Positions 16,512 to 25,015 of a stretch of 64,000 bases of DNA are shown in pieces. The position numbers and the translations under genes are program-made. The stretch is from assembly GCF_000382365.1 (NCBI RefSeq), contig NZ_KB908215.1, forward strand, positions 620,001 through 684,000. Reading direction: 5' to 3'. Each line of letters begins with the position of its first letter. The first letter of the stretch is position 1. Source of the stretch: Pannonibacter phragmitetus DSM 14782 (GTDB taxonomy: Bacteria > Pseudomonadota > Alphaproteobacteria > Rhizobiales > Stappiaceae). The notes below the pieces were generated by a model, which was given only the letters and a program-made list of their open reading frames with translations, made no database searches and was not told the DNA's origin.

Positions 16512-17750
16512 ATGACGGACGCGACAATCGACATCACCATCACCGCCCTCGGCCACCTGGGCGACGGGCTGGCTTCTGGCCCGAGAGGCCCCCTTTTCGT
16601 TCCCGGCGGCCTGCCGGGCGACGTGCTGCGCGTGAAGGCGCAAGGGGACCGGGCCTCCATCCTCGAAATCCTCACCCGCAGCCCGGCTCGCGTGGAGCCC
16701 ACCTGCCGCCATTTCGAGGCCTGCGGCGGCTGCTCGCTGCAGCATATGGCCGAGCCTGACTATCTCGCCTTCAAGCGGGATCAGGTGGTCCGCGCGCTGG
16801 AAGACAGGGGCATCGAGGTGCCGGTGGATGAGGTCATCCCCAGTGCGCCGGGCTCCCGGCGCCGTGCCGTGCTGACAGCCGTGCGCGCTGGCCACAAGCT
16901 GCTGCTCGGCTATCACGAGCGCGCCAGCAACCGGCTGGTGGACATCACCGAATGCCCCGTTCTTGATCCGAAGATCGTAGCTGCCGTGCCGGGCCTCAAG
17001 CGCCTTGCCGAAGTGCTGATGCCGCGCAAGGGCGAGCTGCGGCTGACCGTTCTGGCAACACAGGCGGGTCTTGATGTCGCGCTGGCCAATGTGGCGCCCG
17101 GCATCGAGAAGAAGCTGGTGCAGCTCTCCGGCCTGACGGCAGACTTGGGCCTTGCCCGTCTTTCCGTCGATGGCGAGATCATTCTGGAAGCCCGCGCCCC
17201 GGCCCTGCCGATGGGCAAGGTGGCAGCCGTTCCGGCGCCGGGCGGCTTCACCCAGGCTACTGCCGAAGCCGAAGCCCATCTGGCCACTCTGGTTCTTGCT
17301 GCCCTTGGCAAGTCGAAGAAGGCTGCTGACCTTTTCGCGGGCATTGGCACCTTCACCTTCCGCATGGCCGAAACCATGTCCGTGCATGCTGTGGAAGGCG
17401 AGGCCGCAGCCGTGGCTGCACTTGACCGGGCCTCGCGCCAGCCGTCGGGGCTCAGGCAGATCACCTTCGAGCGGCGTGACCTGTTCCGCCGCCCGCTGAT
17501 GGCGGCAGAGCTGGCAGGCTTTGATGCCGTCACCTTTGATCCGCCGCGCACTGGAGCCCAAGCTCAAGCCGAGCAGCTGGCCCTTTCCAAGGTGAAGCGC
17601 ATTGCCGCGGTCTCCTGCAATCCGGCCACCCTCGCCCGCGATCTGCGCATCCTGATCGACGGCGGCTTCAAGGTCACCCGCGTGACGCCGGTGGACCAGT
17701 TCCTCTACTCCCCGCATGTGGAAGTGGTGGCGGCACTGGAGCGGGCGTAG
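16512..17750 (+). CDS. TrmA/RlmD-type RNA (uracil-5-)-methyltransferase
   Basis: SAM-dependent RNA m5U methyltransferase of 412 residues. A short TRAM-like N-terminus (GDGLASGPRGPLFVPGGLPG) is followed by an Fe-S cysteine set Cys65, Cys71, Cys74 (CRHFEACGGC) and Cys148 (ITECPV). The Rossmann domain has DLFAGIGTFTF, FDPPRTGAQAQAEQ and the nucleophile Cys in VSCNPATLARD. The cluster favours RlmD/RlmC-like over TrmA. The rRNA position cannot be told. The ATG at 16512 starts exactly before the conserved region. Confidence 0.92.
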   Translation: MTDATIDITITALGHLGDGLASGPRGPLFVPGGLPGDVLRVKAQGDRASILEILTRSPARVEPTCRHFEACGGCSLQHMAEPDYLAFKRDQVVRALEDRGIEVPVDEVIPSAPGSRRRAVLTAVRAGHKLLLGYHERASNRLVDITECPVLDPKIVAAVPGLKRLAEVLMPRKGELRLTVLATQAGLDVALANVAPGIEKKLVQLSGLTADLGLARLSVDGEIILEARAPALPMGKVAAVPAPGGFTQATAEAEAHLATLVLAALGKSKKAADLFAGIGTFTFRMAETMSVHAVEGEAAAVAALDRASRQPSGLRQITFERRDLFRRPLMAAELAGFDAVTFDPPRTGAQAQAEQLALSKVKRIAAVSCNPATLARDLRILIDGGFKVTRVTPVDQFLYSPHVEVVAALERA

Positions 17751-17791
17751 CCCTCTCCAGCTGAACGAACATGCGCCCTGCCGTTACCGCG

Positions 17792-18637
17792 TCACGCCCG
17801 GCGGGCGAGCACCAGATGGCCGGGGACCGGTTCGCCTTCTTCAAGGCGCACGGTGATCGGGTCCATGGCCAGAATGGAGAAGCCGGAGGCTTCCAGCACC
17901 CGCCGCAGATAGCCTTCCGAATGTGCATAGCGCCGCTTCGGGCCGACAAGATAGTTCTTACCGCCCAGCGCGTCGTCCGGCAGGGTCTCGGTGGAGAAGC
18001 CGAAGACACCGCCGGGATTCAACCGGTCTGCGGCAGCTTCCACGATCCGCTCAACCTTGCCGAGATAGGGGAAAACGTCTGTCGCCGCGATCAGGTCATA
18101 GACCGGACGCTGGCCGTCATCGTCCTCGAACTCTTCCAGAAAGGCGACCGCCTCGCCAACGTAAAGGTCGGTGTAGACCTCCCGGTCGAAGGCGATCTCG
18201 ACGATCTTTTCGGACAGGTCAACACCCGTCATCGCCTTGCAGATATCGCCCAGCGCCTCACCGGTCAGACCGGTACCGCAGCCCAGGTCCAACCCCGCCT
18301 GGAAAGGACCGGGCGCATGGGTGCGCAGCTGCTCGCGCAGCAGAAGCGGCACGCAGTAGCCGAGCTGATCGACGAGAATGGCCTCGAACACATCTGCATG
18401 CTGGTCGAAGAGCGTCGCCACATAAGCCTCCGGCATGGCATCGGGTGCGGCATCGCGGCCCATGGCCGCAAGGCGCACGCTGGCGCCGCAGTGGTCTTCC
18501 GGATCGATGGTCAAGGCCTCCCGGTAGGCGGCTTCCGCACCATCCAGATCTCCGGCCTTTTCCAGATCAAGGCCCCTGTTATAGACCTCGGCCAGCGCTT
18601 CCTCGTCAAAGGATGCGGTCTCTTCCTCTTCGGCCAT
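17792..18637 (-). CDS. TPR-repeat class I methyltransferase
   Basis: 281 residues. An acidic N-terminus leads to one TPR-like helix pair (about 17-60, AEAAYREALTIDPEDHCGA). The methyltransferase domain follows with LDLGCGTGLTGEAL (116-129), GVDLSEKIVEIA and later GGVFGFSTET. This matches the predicted TPR-methyltransferase group (COG4976-like). The acceptor is unknown. The gene is convergent with the RNA methyltransferase upstream and lies 92 bases beyond the stop of the GNAT-like gene, on the same strand. Confidence 0.8.
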   Translation of the reverse strand: MAEEEETASFDEEALAEVYNRGLDLEKAGDLDGAEAAYREALTIDPEDHCGASVRLAAMGRDAAPDAMPEAYVATLFDQHADVFEAILVDQLGYCVPLLLREQLRTHAPGPFQAGLDLGCGTGLTGEALGDICKAMTGVDLSEKIVEIAFDREVYTDLYVGEAVAFLEEFEDDDGQRPVYDLIAATDVFPYLGKVERIVEAAADRLNPGGVFGFSTETLPDDALGGKNYLVGPKRRYAHSEGYLRRVLEASGFSILAMDPITVRLEEGEPVPGHLVLARRA

Positions 18638-18729
18638 GGTCAGCCCTTTCCTGCGTGCGGTAATTCTGATCGCCTCTTACCGCTCTCCACCCGAAAAGGA
18701 CAGGCGCAATCACCGTGCTGGAGGACGGA

Positions 18730-19863
18730 TCAAAGATCCGTCAACAGCCGGCTCCAGCTTTCGGAGGCAAAGCCACCCGCATAAAGATCCCCGCGGCGCG
18801 CGGCGTCATTGACACCGGCAAACCGGCTGCCAATGCAGAACAGGCCGCGCGGGGAAAAGCTGATCCAGCGCTGGGAAAGAAGCGCACGCATCAGGCTGGG
18901 TTTTGCCATGCCCTCGGCCATTATCAGACCCTCAGCCTCAAAGGCGGCAAGCATGGCGGCAGCGGCGTCAAGCTCCCGGCCATCTTCCGTCAACAGATGC
19001 AGAACCGTTGCCTTGCTCCCGTCGCTGTACCAGGCCAGAGCCGCAAAGCTGCCCTTGCCATCTTTGGCCAGGGCAAAGCGCAAGGTGCCGAGCGCAAGGT
19101 TCCGGGCGGCAAGGCCGGTCAGCCAGGCGAACTCTTCATCCGGCCACAGGGGATGAACCGGGAAGCGGGCAAGCAGCGGTCTTGCGGCCTGCAGGAAACC
19201 GGCAGCATCTGTTTCTTCCACACCGAGCCCGGTCCGCACTTCCGGGATAAGCGCAGGCTTCAGCCGCCGGGCAAGAGCGTCAACCGCACCACAAGGCAGC
19301 AACGCCAGCAAGGGACGCAGACGCGGCACACTCTGGCCCGCGATCAGCCGGGCTGCCGAGGCGGGCCGCATCACCCGCCGCCATGCCAGGCTCTGCGTCG
19401 TCAGCACATGACCGCCACCGGCAATCCAATGGCTGGCGCTGAGCGGTGAGGCACTGTCGGACAAAAGGAGATCCTGTGTGCTGGCTCTCAAGGAACGCGC
19501 AATCCGCGCGGCGCCCGACTGCCCCTCCCGCCCTTCCGACATGAAGGAGCACAAAAGCCGCGCCGTGACAGGCCGCCCCTCCACACTGAAGGCCATGGGA
19601 ATAGCCAGCACCGCCGCCTTGATGCCGGTACAGGGATGGTCATGCACGAGACTGCCGTGCGCTTCGCTGTAGGAAGGGCTGCCAAAAAGCAATTCGGCAA
19701 GATAGGCTTCCAGGGCGGCAGCATCCCTGACCCCGGAGGGCCGGAACACGCGGCCGAAGAGCCCAGCGACCACCGGAAGATCATCCTGGCGCATCGGGCG
19801 CACCAGGCGGGCAGCCTTCGGCTCCGGCACTTCGGCCAGATGATCATTCAACGCGGCCCGCAT
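18730..19863 (-). CDS. GNAT-like hypothetical protein
   Basis: 377 residues. The N-terminal third (ARLVRPMRQDDLPVVAGLFGRVF) has the opening beta-alpha arrangement of a GNAT acetyltransferase. The rest resembles the double-GNAT hypothetical proteins of Rhizobiales, but I see no certain acetyl-CoA loop. The chosen ATG has GGAAGGGG upstream. An ATG 24 bases earlier is possible. Function is not assigned. Confidence 0.65.
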   Translation of the reverse strand: MRAALNDHLAEVPEPKAARLVRPMRQDDLPVVAGLFGRVFRPSGVRDAAALEAYLAELLFGSPSYSEAHGSLVHDHPCTGIKAAVLAIPMAFSVEGRPVTARLLCSFMSEGREGQSGAARIARSLRASTQDLLLSDSASPLSASHWIAGGGHVLTTQSLAWRRVMRPASAARLIAGQSVPRLRPLLALLPCGAVDALARRLKPALIPEVRTGLGVEETDAAGFLQAARPLLARFPVHPLWPDEEFAWLTGLAARNLALGTLRFALAKDGKGSFAALAWYSDGSKATVLHLLTEDGRELDAAAAMLAAFEAEGLIMAEGMAKPSLMRALLSQRWISFSPRGLFCIGSRFAGVNDAARRGDLYAGGFASESWSRLLTDL

Positions 19864-19951
19864 ACTGCCCCTTCCGTCTTTCGTCATCCAAGAACTTAAC
19901 GCAAAGGCATTTACATTTTCGTATAGCACGCCAAAGAAAACAGCAATTTTC

Positions 19952-20719
19952 CTAGAAAAGATCAAGCTGACCGGAGTTGCCGCCGCCTTCTTGCGCCTTT
20001 CTGCGGGGAGGACGGATTTTCGGTTCTTTTTCCGAGTCTGCCCCGGATGTCACCTCGGCAGCACGCTCGGTCAGCCCCGGATCATCCTGCGCGGCACTGT
20101 TGACACGGGACGAGACCGGAATGAACTCCAGATAATCATCCGCCACCGGCCGCAGAAGGCGGCGCGCTTCTTCCGCCCTCACCTGCCCCGTATCCAGCCA
20201 GGCTGCAAAATCCTGTTCGAAAAGGATGGCCGGCATACGGTCGTGCACGGCTTGCATGGCCCGGTTGGCTGGCACGGTTAGCAAGGCACCCGTATCGATC
20301 TCGCCGCCCGACGGATCGGACCATGTGTCCCACAGCCCGGCCACCGCCATCAAGCCGCCGCCGGCAGGCCGGATGAAGAAGGGCTGCTTCTGCCCGCCCG
20401 TCCGCCGCCATTCATAAAAGCCATCCATCGGCACGAGGCAGCGGTGATGGCGCATGGCCGCACGGAACGATGGCTTTTCCGCTGCCGTCTCTGCCCTTGC
20501 ATTGACCAGGAGGGTGAAGCTGGCCGGATCTTTCACCCAGCCGGGAATCAGCCCCCAACGCACCAGAGCAAACCGCCGCTGGCCATGCTCATGCCGGACG
20601 GTGGCAACCGGTTGGGTGGGGGCAATGTTGTAGCGCGGCGGAAAATCCGGCCGGTCCCGGTAACCGAAGAGTTGGGCGACCGCTTCCGGGGGTGACGTCA
20701 ACGTAAAGCGTCCGCACAT
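19952..20719 (-). CDS. SRAP protein (YedK/HMCES type) for abasic-site DNA crosslinks
   Basis: Forms a covalent thiazolidine link with abasic sites in single-stranded DNA, protecting them. All key residues are visible: Cys2 exposed after Met removal (MCGRFTL), Asn31 in RYNIAPTQ, Asn73/Arg75 in NARAET, Glu103 in GFYEW and His159 in VHDRMPAIL. 255 residues with a charged, disordered C-terminus (KIRPPRRKAQEGG). No clear alphaproteobacterial LexA box (GTTC-N7-GTTC) was found upstream, so SOS control is not supported here. The stop lies 88 bases before the start of the GNAT-like gene on the same strand. Confidence 0.95.
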   Translation of the reverse strand: MCGRFTLTSPPEAVAQLFGYRDRPDFPPRYNIAPTQPVATVRHEHGQRRFALVRWGLIPGWVKDPASFTLLVNARAETAAEKPSFRAAMRHHRCLVPMDGFYEWRRTGGQKQPFFIRPAGGGLMAVAGLWDTWSDPSGGEIDTGALLTVPANRAMQAVHDRMPAILFEQDFAAWLDTGQVRAEEARRLLRPVADDYLEFIPVSSRVNSAAQDDPGLTERAAEVTSGADSEKEPKIRPPRRKAQEGGGNSGQLDLF

Positions 20720-20805
20720 GAAAATCCTTGCAGTGATCTGATTAGTTCTTTGGCAACAAAGGCAGGTTAGGTTCGGGAGAAGTAGAGTTCAACCGGGGGG
20801 ATGGC

Positions 20806-21321
20806 ATGACGCAGGAGGATCCAGTGCTGGGCACCGGCGATCTGTCCGCCGAGCGGCTTGTCAAAGCCAATATCAACCCGGCGACTGGCCTTGCAACCGA
20901 CTATCTGAACCACTTCAACGAAGTGGTGATGCTGCTCGAAATGCTCCCGGCCATGCCGGAATGCGCCGAGGACGTGCTCGCCTGGAGCCCGGCGGACTAC
21001 GAAACTCACTTCGAGAACTCCACCTTCTCCGAGCGCCAGCTGGCCATCCTTGCTTATCATGCCGCCCCGGTGCGTCTGCGCGCGCATCTGGAAACGCTCG
21101 TTTCAGGAATCAATTCGGCTGTGCTGAATGCGCAGGACATGATTCGCAGCGCTGGTTCGCCATCCGAGATTGCGTTCGAGCTGGCGGAGAAGGCCACAAA
21201 CGAGATCAAGCCGCTGATCGCCATGGCCAGCGGTGTCATTCATGGCCATATCAGCACACGGGATGTTCCTGCCCACGAAGGCTCGGAAGCGCAGGCGGAA
21301 ATCGACGCCCTGTTTGCCTGA
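20806..21321 (+). CDS. Conserved hypothetical protein
   Basis: 171 residues, acidic and mainly helical, without signal peptide or membrane segment. I do not recognise a domain. Helices such as DYLNHFNEVVMLLEMLP and the central HFENSTFSERQLAILAYHAAP are regular and codon use is like the neighbours, so the gene is real. It is followed after 18 bases by a Nudix gene and probably co-transcribed. ATG start with AGGAGG-like bases overlapping; a downstream start is possible. Confidence 0.7.
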   Translation: MTQEDPVLGTGDLSAERLVKANINPATGLATDYLNHFNEVVMLLEMLPAMPECAEDVLAWSPADYETHFENSTFSERQLAILAYHAAPVRLRAHLETLVSGINSAVLNAQDMIRSAGSPSEIAFELAEKATNEIKPLIAMASGVIHGHISTRDVPAHEGSEAQAEIDALFA

Positions 21322-21339
21322 AGACGGTTTGCTTGAACC

Positions 21340-21765
21340 ATGTCCGGGACACTCCCTCCTCATCCACTTGTTCCCGGTGTCAGCATCCTCTGCCACAGGA
21401 ATGGGGACGTTCTGCTCATCCGGCGGGGCAAGGCGCCCTATGCGGGATACTGGAGCCTGCCGGGCGGCAAGCTGGAGGCCGGTGAGACACTTCTGCAGGC
21501 GGCACAGCGCGAGCTTCTGGAGGAGACCGGCGTCACCGCAGAGCTGGGGGAGCCGGCCGGAACGCTTACCATCGACAGCCGGGACGAGAACGGCGCGATT
21601 CGCGCCCGGTTTCATCTGACCATCTTCATGGGCGCCCATGTCTCAGGCGAACCCGTCGCGGGCGATGATGCCGCAGAGGCCTGCTTCAAGCCCCTCTGCG
21701 CGATTGATCTCCTTGAAATGACTCCCGGCACTGCCGAACGCATCCGGCAACTGATGGCCTGTTGA
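21340..21765 (+). CDS. Nudix hydrolase
   Basis: Hydrolyses a nucleoside diphosphate linked to another group, and the substrate is not predictable. The full Nudix box is GGKLEAGETLLQAAQRELLE continuing EETGV (42-65), with the G-x5-E-x7-R-E-x2-E-E-x-G spacing. The 141-residue single-domain size and opening VSILCHRNGDVLLIRRG are typical of ADP-ribose pyrophosphatase/MutT-like enzymes. It is co-oriented with the preceding unknown gene and the TIGR02301 gene that follows. Confidence 0.92.
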   Translation: MSGTLPPHPLVPGVSILCHRNGDVLLIRRGKAPYAGYWSLPGGKLEAGETLLQAAQRELLEETGVTAELGEPAGTLTIDSRDENGAIRARFHLTIFMGAHVSGEPVAGDDAAEACFKPLCAIDLLEMTPGTAERIRQLMAC

Positions 21766-21833
21766 CGGGGCAACCGCGGCCTTGCACCGCCGGGCCTTGC
21801 AGCCCATTATCCTGCCGGACAGGCAGGGACCCG

Positions 21834-22256
21834 ATGGACTCCAGCACACACACCAGCGCCCGGCGCCGCACAATCACAAAAGCACTTGCCGGCCTTGCTG
21901 CGGCTGTCCTGATGATCACGGCTTTGCCGGTTCGCGCTCAGGATCCGCTATCCGAAGCCCCTTATGAGCGGCAGTTGCTCCGCCTCTCGGAAATCCTCGG
22001 CGCCCTGCATTTCCTGCGTCCCCTGTGCGGACGCGATGATGCACCAAGCTGGCGGGAGCGGATGGAAGAGCTGCTGGCAGCCGAAATGCAGGGGGAAGTG
22101 CGCAAGCGCCGCCACATCGAGCGCTTCAACCTCGGCTATCGCGGTTTTTCTTCGGTGTATCAAAGCTGTACGCCGGCAGCCCGAGCTGCCATGAACAGCT
22201 ATGTTCAGGAAGGCGAGAAGCTGAGCCGCGACGTTGCGGCCCGTTATGCGCGCTAG
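21834..22256 (+). CDS. TIGR02301-family exported protein
   Basis: 140 residues with an N-terminal signal peptide preceded by a basic stretch (SARRRTITKALAGLAAAVLM, cleavage near VRAQ). The mature part is helical with RLSEILGALHFLRPLC and the conserved pair Cys61/Cys110 region (PLCGRDD ... YQSCTPAAR). This matches the small periplasmic TIGR02301 family restricted largely to Rhizobiales. Function is unknown. Its presence supports the taxonomic placement. Confidence 0.8.
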   Translation: MDSSTHTSARRRTITKALAGLAAAVLMITALPVRAQDPLSEAPYERQLLRLSEILGALHFLRPLCGRDDAPSWRERMEELLAAEMQGEVRKRRHIERFNLGYRGFSSVYQSCTPAARAAMNSYVQEGEKLSRDVAARYAR

Positions 22257-22290
22257 CGGCACTCCGTTACCAAAGGCTTAACCCTCCACG

Positions 22291-22296
22291 TATAAT
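22291..22296 (+). promoter_or_regulatory. Possible -10 element before the 90-residue gene
   Basis: A perfect TATAAT lies 130 bases before the start at 22426. The -35 position shows no good TTGAC match, so the promoter call is weak. Confidence 0.3.
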
Positions 22297-22425
22297 TTGT
22301 GGGTGGACGTTAAGAAGGCCTTCACACTCGCTTCCCGCGTAGTCTTCCCATGGTAAGGTCTTCGCAGATTCGGGGAACGGCACCGACTCATCCGAAGCGA
22401 AAGCGGCAAAGACCTAAGGGACAGC

Positions 22426-22698
22426 ATGACCAACGACGAATTCAGCGAGATGTCTGCGGACGTCCAATACCTTGAAGACGACGATATTCGCCGTGCTGCG
22501 CTTGGTTTCATTCAGGATGCATGGTCCGAGGCGATTGCCTGCGGCGTTGATACGGATGCTGTTGCTCACGCAGCCATGTTTACTGCCCTTGCTGATCTTG
22601 TCACCACGTATGGCGAAGATGCCGTTGCCAAGCTGGCAGAAGGTCTGCCGGAGCGCATTCTGCGCGGCGACTATTCGGTCAATCGCGTCCTTCAGTGA
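22426..22698 (+). CDS. Small conserved hypothetical protein
   Basis: 90 residues, acidic, no signal or membrane helix. The sequence has regular amphipathic helices (DIRRAALGFIQDAWSEA, AHAAMFTALADLVTTYGEDAVAKLAEG) and ends in ERILRGDYSVNRVLQ. No family name is known to me. Codon use and an independent upstream TATAAT suggest a separately transcribed real gene. Confidence 0.65.
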   Translation: MTNDEFSEMSADVQYLEDDDIRRAALGFIQDAWSEAIACGVDTDAVAHAAMFTALADLVTTYGEDAVAKLAEGLPERILRGDYSVNRVLQ

Positions 22699-22792
22699 TG
22701 CTGGAACACGGCGGAGCGCGAGACACTGCCCCTGCGCTCCCCCGGTGATCTTTCTTCTGATCCCCTGATCAGACTCTTTCAATACCGGGCAG

Positions 22793-23428
22793 TCAGAAAA
22801 CGCCGAGCAGGCTGACAAGGATTCCGGCTGCGAAAAGAATCAGCACTGCACCGGCGGCCCTGTTCACCAGTTCAAGCCAGCGGTCTGTGAAGCGGTCACG
22901 CAATGCGCTTGCCCCACCGGCCACAACGGCCCACCACAGGCAAGCCCCCGCCGCCACACCGCAGATCATGGTCAGCGCATCCAGATGCCTGTCCGGCTGC
23001 GGGGCCCAGTCGCCCAGGCTTCCGAAAATCGCCAGAAAGCCCAGGACCGCACCCGGGTTGGTGATTGTCATGGCAAAGGCAGCCAAGGCGTCGCGCAGCA
23101 GGGTGTGGTCGAACTTGCTCTTTTGCGTGTCCATGTGCGGATGGCTGCGCAGCACGGCAATGCCGAACACGACCAGAACGCTCGCCCCCACCAGTTTGAT
23201 GGCTGCCTCGTGCAGCTCCACGAATTCGGCCACAACTGAAATGCCGAAAAGAGCGGCACCGGCGAACAGCGTGTCTGCTGCAACCGCCCCCATACCGACC
23301 AGAAAGCCCGACCGGAAGCCCCTGTGCAGGGCCCGTCGCAGCGCCATGATGTTCACGGGCCCAACGGGAGCGCTGGTCATCACGCCAATAGCCAGTCCAA
23401 GCAGGGCATATGAAAGCGATGGCGTCAT
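22793..23428 (-). CDS. LysE/RhtB-family exporter
   Basis: Inner-membrane amino-acid or metabolite exporter of 211 residues with about six hydrophobic segments. The signature of the family is near the start: GVMTSAPVGPVNIMALRRAL, and the fourth segment carries AMTITNPGAVLGFLAIFG. The ATG at 23428 directly opens the first helix. A further 22-codon extension upstream is not signal-like. The substrate is unknown. Divergent from the exported protein gene at 23572. Confidence 0.88.
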   Translation of the reverse strand: MTPSLSYALLGLAIGVMTSAPVGPVNIMALRRALHRGFRSGFLVGMGAVAADTLFAGAALFGISVVAEFVELHEAAIKLVGASVLVVFGIAVLRSHPHMDTQKSKFDHTLLRDALAAFAMTITNPGAVLGFLAIFGSLGDWAPQPDRHLDALTMICGVAAGACLWWAVVAGGASALRDRFTDRWLELVNRAAGAVLILFAAGILVSLLGVF

Positions 23429-23571
23429 GCAGGAAAACTCTGGCAAAAATGGCACATGTGCCAGCGGTTTAACGAAAGCAGGACCGGATGCCAAGCACGC
23501 AGGCTCTTTTGAATGGCCTTTCCGCAGCGGCTGCGTATAGTCGTTGAAAATTCTCCCGGCTGAGTCTGACC

Positions 23572-24294
23572 ATGCTGCGCAACTGTATTGCCACCCTCTG
23601 TTTTGCTCTCCTGCTGCTTCCGGCTGCGGACGCAGCGACGGTGAGAACCGAGACGATCCTGGTCACTCCGCCGGACCAGAACACGTCCGGCAACCCGGCC
23701 ATTCCGCCGGAGGACCTCCTGCCCGGCTCCCCTGCAGAGACCAGCGCGGAAGAGGCTGATCCTGCCGAAGGTGCCGAAAGCCCGGAGGAAGGCCAGTCTT
23801 CTGAAGCCTCTCCCCAGAACCTGCTCCCCGTCCCTGAGGTGCATTACGGACCCGAGGGGCTGCCTGCGCCCGTCGCCCGGATGCGTGACCAGTTGCTGGA
23901 AGCGGCCCGCAGCGGCGACGTCGAGCGCATGCGCATGGTTCTGGAAGGCAACGAGATGATGCCGACCCTGTCTCTGGCGGAAATCGGAGACCCGATCGAA
24001 TACCTCAAGAACAGCTCCGGGGATGGACAGGGTCAGGAAATCCTCGCGATCCTTCTCGACGTGATGGAAGCGGGCTGGGTGCATGTGGATGCCGGAACTC
24101 CGCAGGAAATGTACATCTGGCCCTACTTTGCCCGTTACCCCTTCGACAAGCTGACACCAGCCCAGAAGGTGGAGATGTACCGTGTCGTCACAGCTGCCGA
24201 TTTCGCGGAAATGGATGCTTACGGCGCCTGGCTGTTCTACCGTGTCGGCATTGGCCCGGACGGCACGCTGCATTATTTCGTCGCGGGCGAATGA
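23572..24294 (+). CDS. Exported hypothetical protein with acidic Pro/Glu-rich spacer
   Basis: 240 residues: signal peptide (1-22, ending LLPAADA), a low-complexity acidic spacer at about 30-90 rich in Pro, Glu, Ser and Ala, then a folded domain. That domain opens MRDQLLEAARSGDVERMRMV, which resembles one ankyrin-like helix pair, and ends with AGWVHVDAGTPQEMYIWPYF and YGAWLFYRVGIGPDG. I know no function. Tail-to-tail with btaB, separated by a strong hairpin. Confidence 0.6.
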   Translation: MLRNCIATLCFALLLLPAADAATVRTETILVTPPDQNTSGNPAIPPEDLLPGSPAETSAEEADPAEGAESPEEGQSSEASPQNLLPVPEVHYGPEGLPAPVARMRDQLLEAARSGDVERMRMVLEGNEMMPTLSLAEIGDPIEYLKNSSGDGQGQEILAILLDVMEAGWVHVDAGTPQEMYIWPYFARYPFDKLTPAQKVEMYRVVTAADFAEMDAYGAWLFYRVGIGPDGTLHYFVAGE

Positions 24295-24296
24295 AG

Positions 24297-24331
24297 CCAA
24301 CTCCCGGTGAGTTCGAAGGACCGGGAGTTGG
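24297..24331. terminator. Hairpin between convergent genes
   Basis: Perfect 12-base stem ccaactcccggt (24297-24308) and accgggagttgg (24320-24331) directly after a stop codon and before the end of btaB on the other strand. There is no T-run on either side. Confidence 0.5.
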
Positions 24332-24349
24332 CGAAGCCCTCCCAGCGGT

Positions 24350-25015
24350 TCAAACTCGGGTGACTTCCGCCCAGACCGCGTAACCGCGATAGAGCGAACC
24401 GGCCTCGCAGCGAGCCTTGTGCAGTCCGGCAAGAGCCTCCACGGCGCCGGACAGATCTGCCCGTGGCGTGACGTGGAATTTCGCCAGCCAGGCATGCAGC
24501 AGGCGGCGGAAGAGACTTGGCAGGCGCTCCTGCTGGCCGAAATCCACCACCGACAGCTGCCCGCCCGGTGCCAGCGCCGCAAAGCCGGCTGCCATCGCCT
24601 CGCGCCAGGGCGGGATCATCGACAGGGTGTAGGACATGAACACCCGGTCGAAGCTGTCCCGGCCAAACAGGGCTTCTGCGTCAAAAGCCGAAGCATCAGC
24701 GCAGGCAAGCGTGATACGCCCCTCCAGCCCGGCGCGGCGGATGTTGGCTTCTGCCGTTGCCAGCATCTCGCGCGAAATATCGAGGCCGTAGAAGCGGGCT
24801 CCGGTATAGAGCCGCGCCGCCTCGATCAGGTTACGGCCCGTGCCGCAGCCCAGCTCCAGCACGCAGCCATCCGCAGGCGGCGCCAGCCGGGCGATCAGCC
24901 GGTCGCGGCCCAGAAGGTAATATTTGCGCGTCAGGTCATAGATGTGCCGCTGGTTGCGGTACACGCTGTCCATCAGCGCAGCGGAAGCGCCGCTCTGGCT
25001 GCGGGTTTCATCCAT
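24350..25015 (-). CDS. btaB: Betaine-lipid synthesis N-methyltransferase BtaB
   Basis: Trimethylates diacylglyceryl-homoserine to the betaine lipid DGTS using SAM. The opening SAALMDSVYRNQRHIYDLTRK matches BtaB proteins, followed by VLELGCGTGRN (52-62), GLDISREML and SYTLSMIPPW. 221 residues from the ATG at 25015, which overlaps the end of btaA by eight bases (ATGGATGA). An ATG three codons earlier is equally possible. Gene order btaA-btaB is the known bacterial arrangement. The product would act at the inner membrane under phosphate limitation. Confidence 0.92.
   Translation of the reverse strand: MDETRSQSGASAALMDSVYRNQRHIYDLTRKYYLLGRDRLIARLAPPADGCVLELGCGTGRNLIEAARLYTGARFYGLDISREMLATAEANIRRAGLEGRITLACADASAFDAEALFGRDSFDRVFMSYTLSMIPPWREAMAAGFAALAPGGQLSVVDFGQQERLPSLFRRLLHAWLAKFHVTPRADLSGAVEALAGLHKARCEAGSLYRGYAVWAEVTRV

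Noticed and set aside
20720-20805. LexA box before the SRAP gene
   Set aside because: GTTC elements are present but not in the GTTC-N7-GTTC spacing used in alphaproteobacteria.
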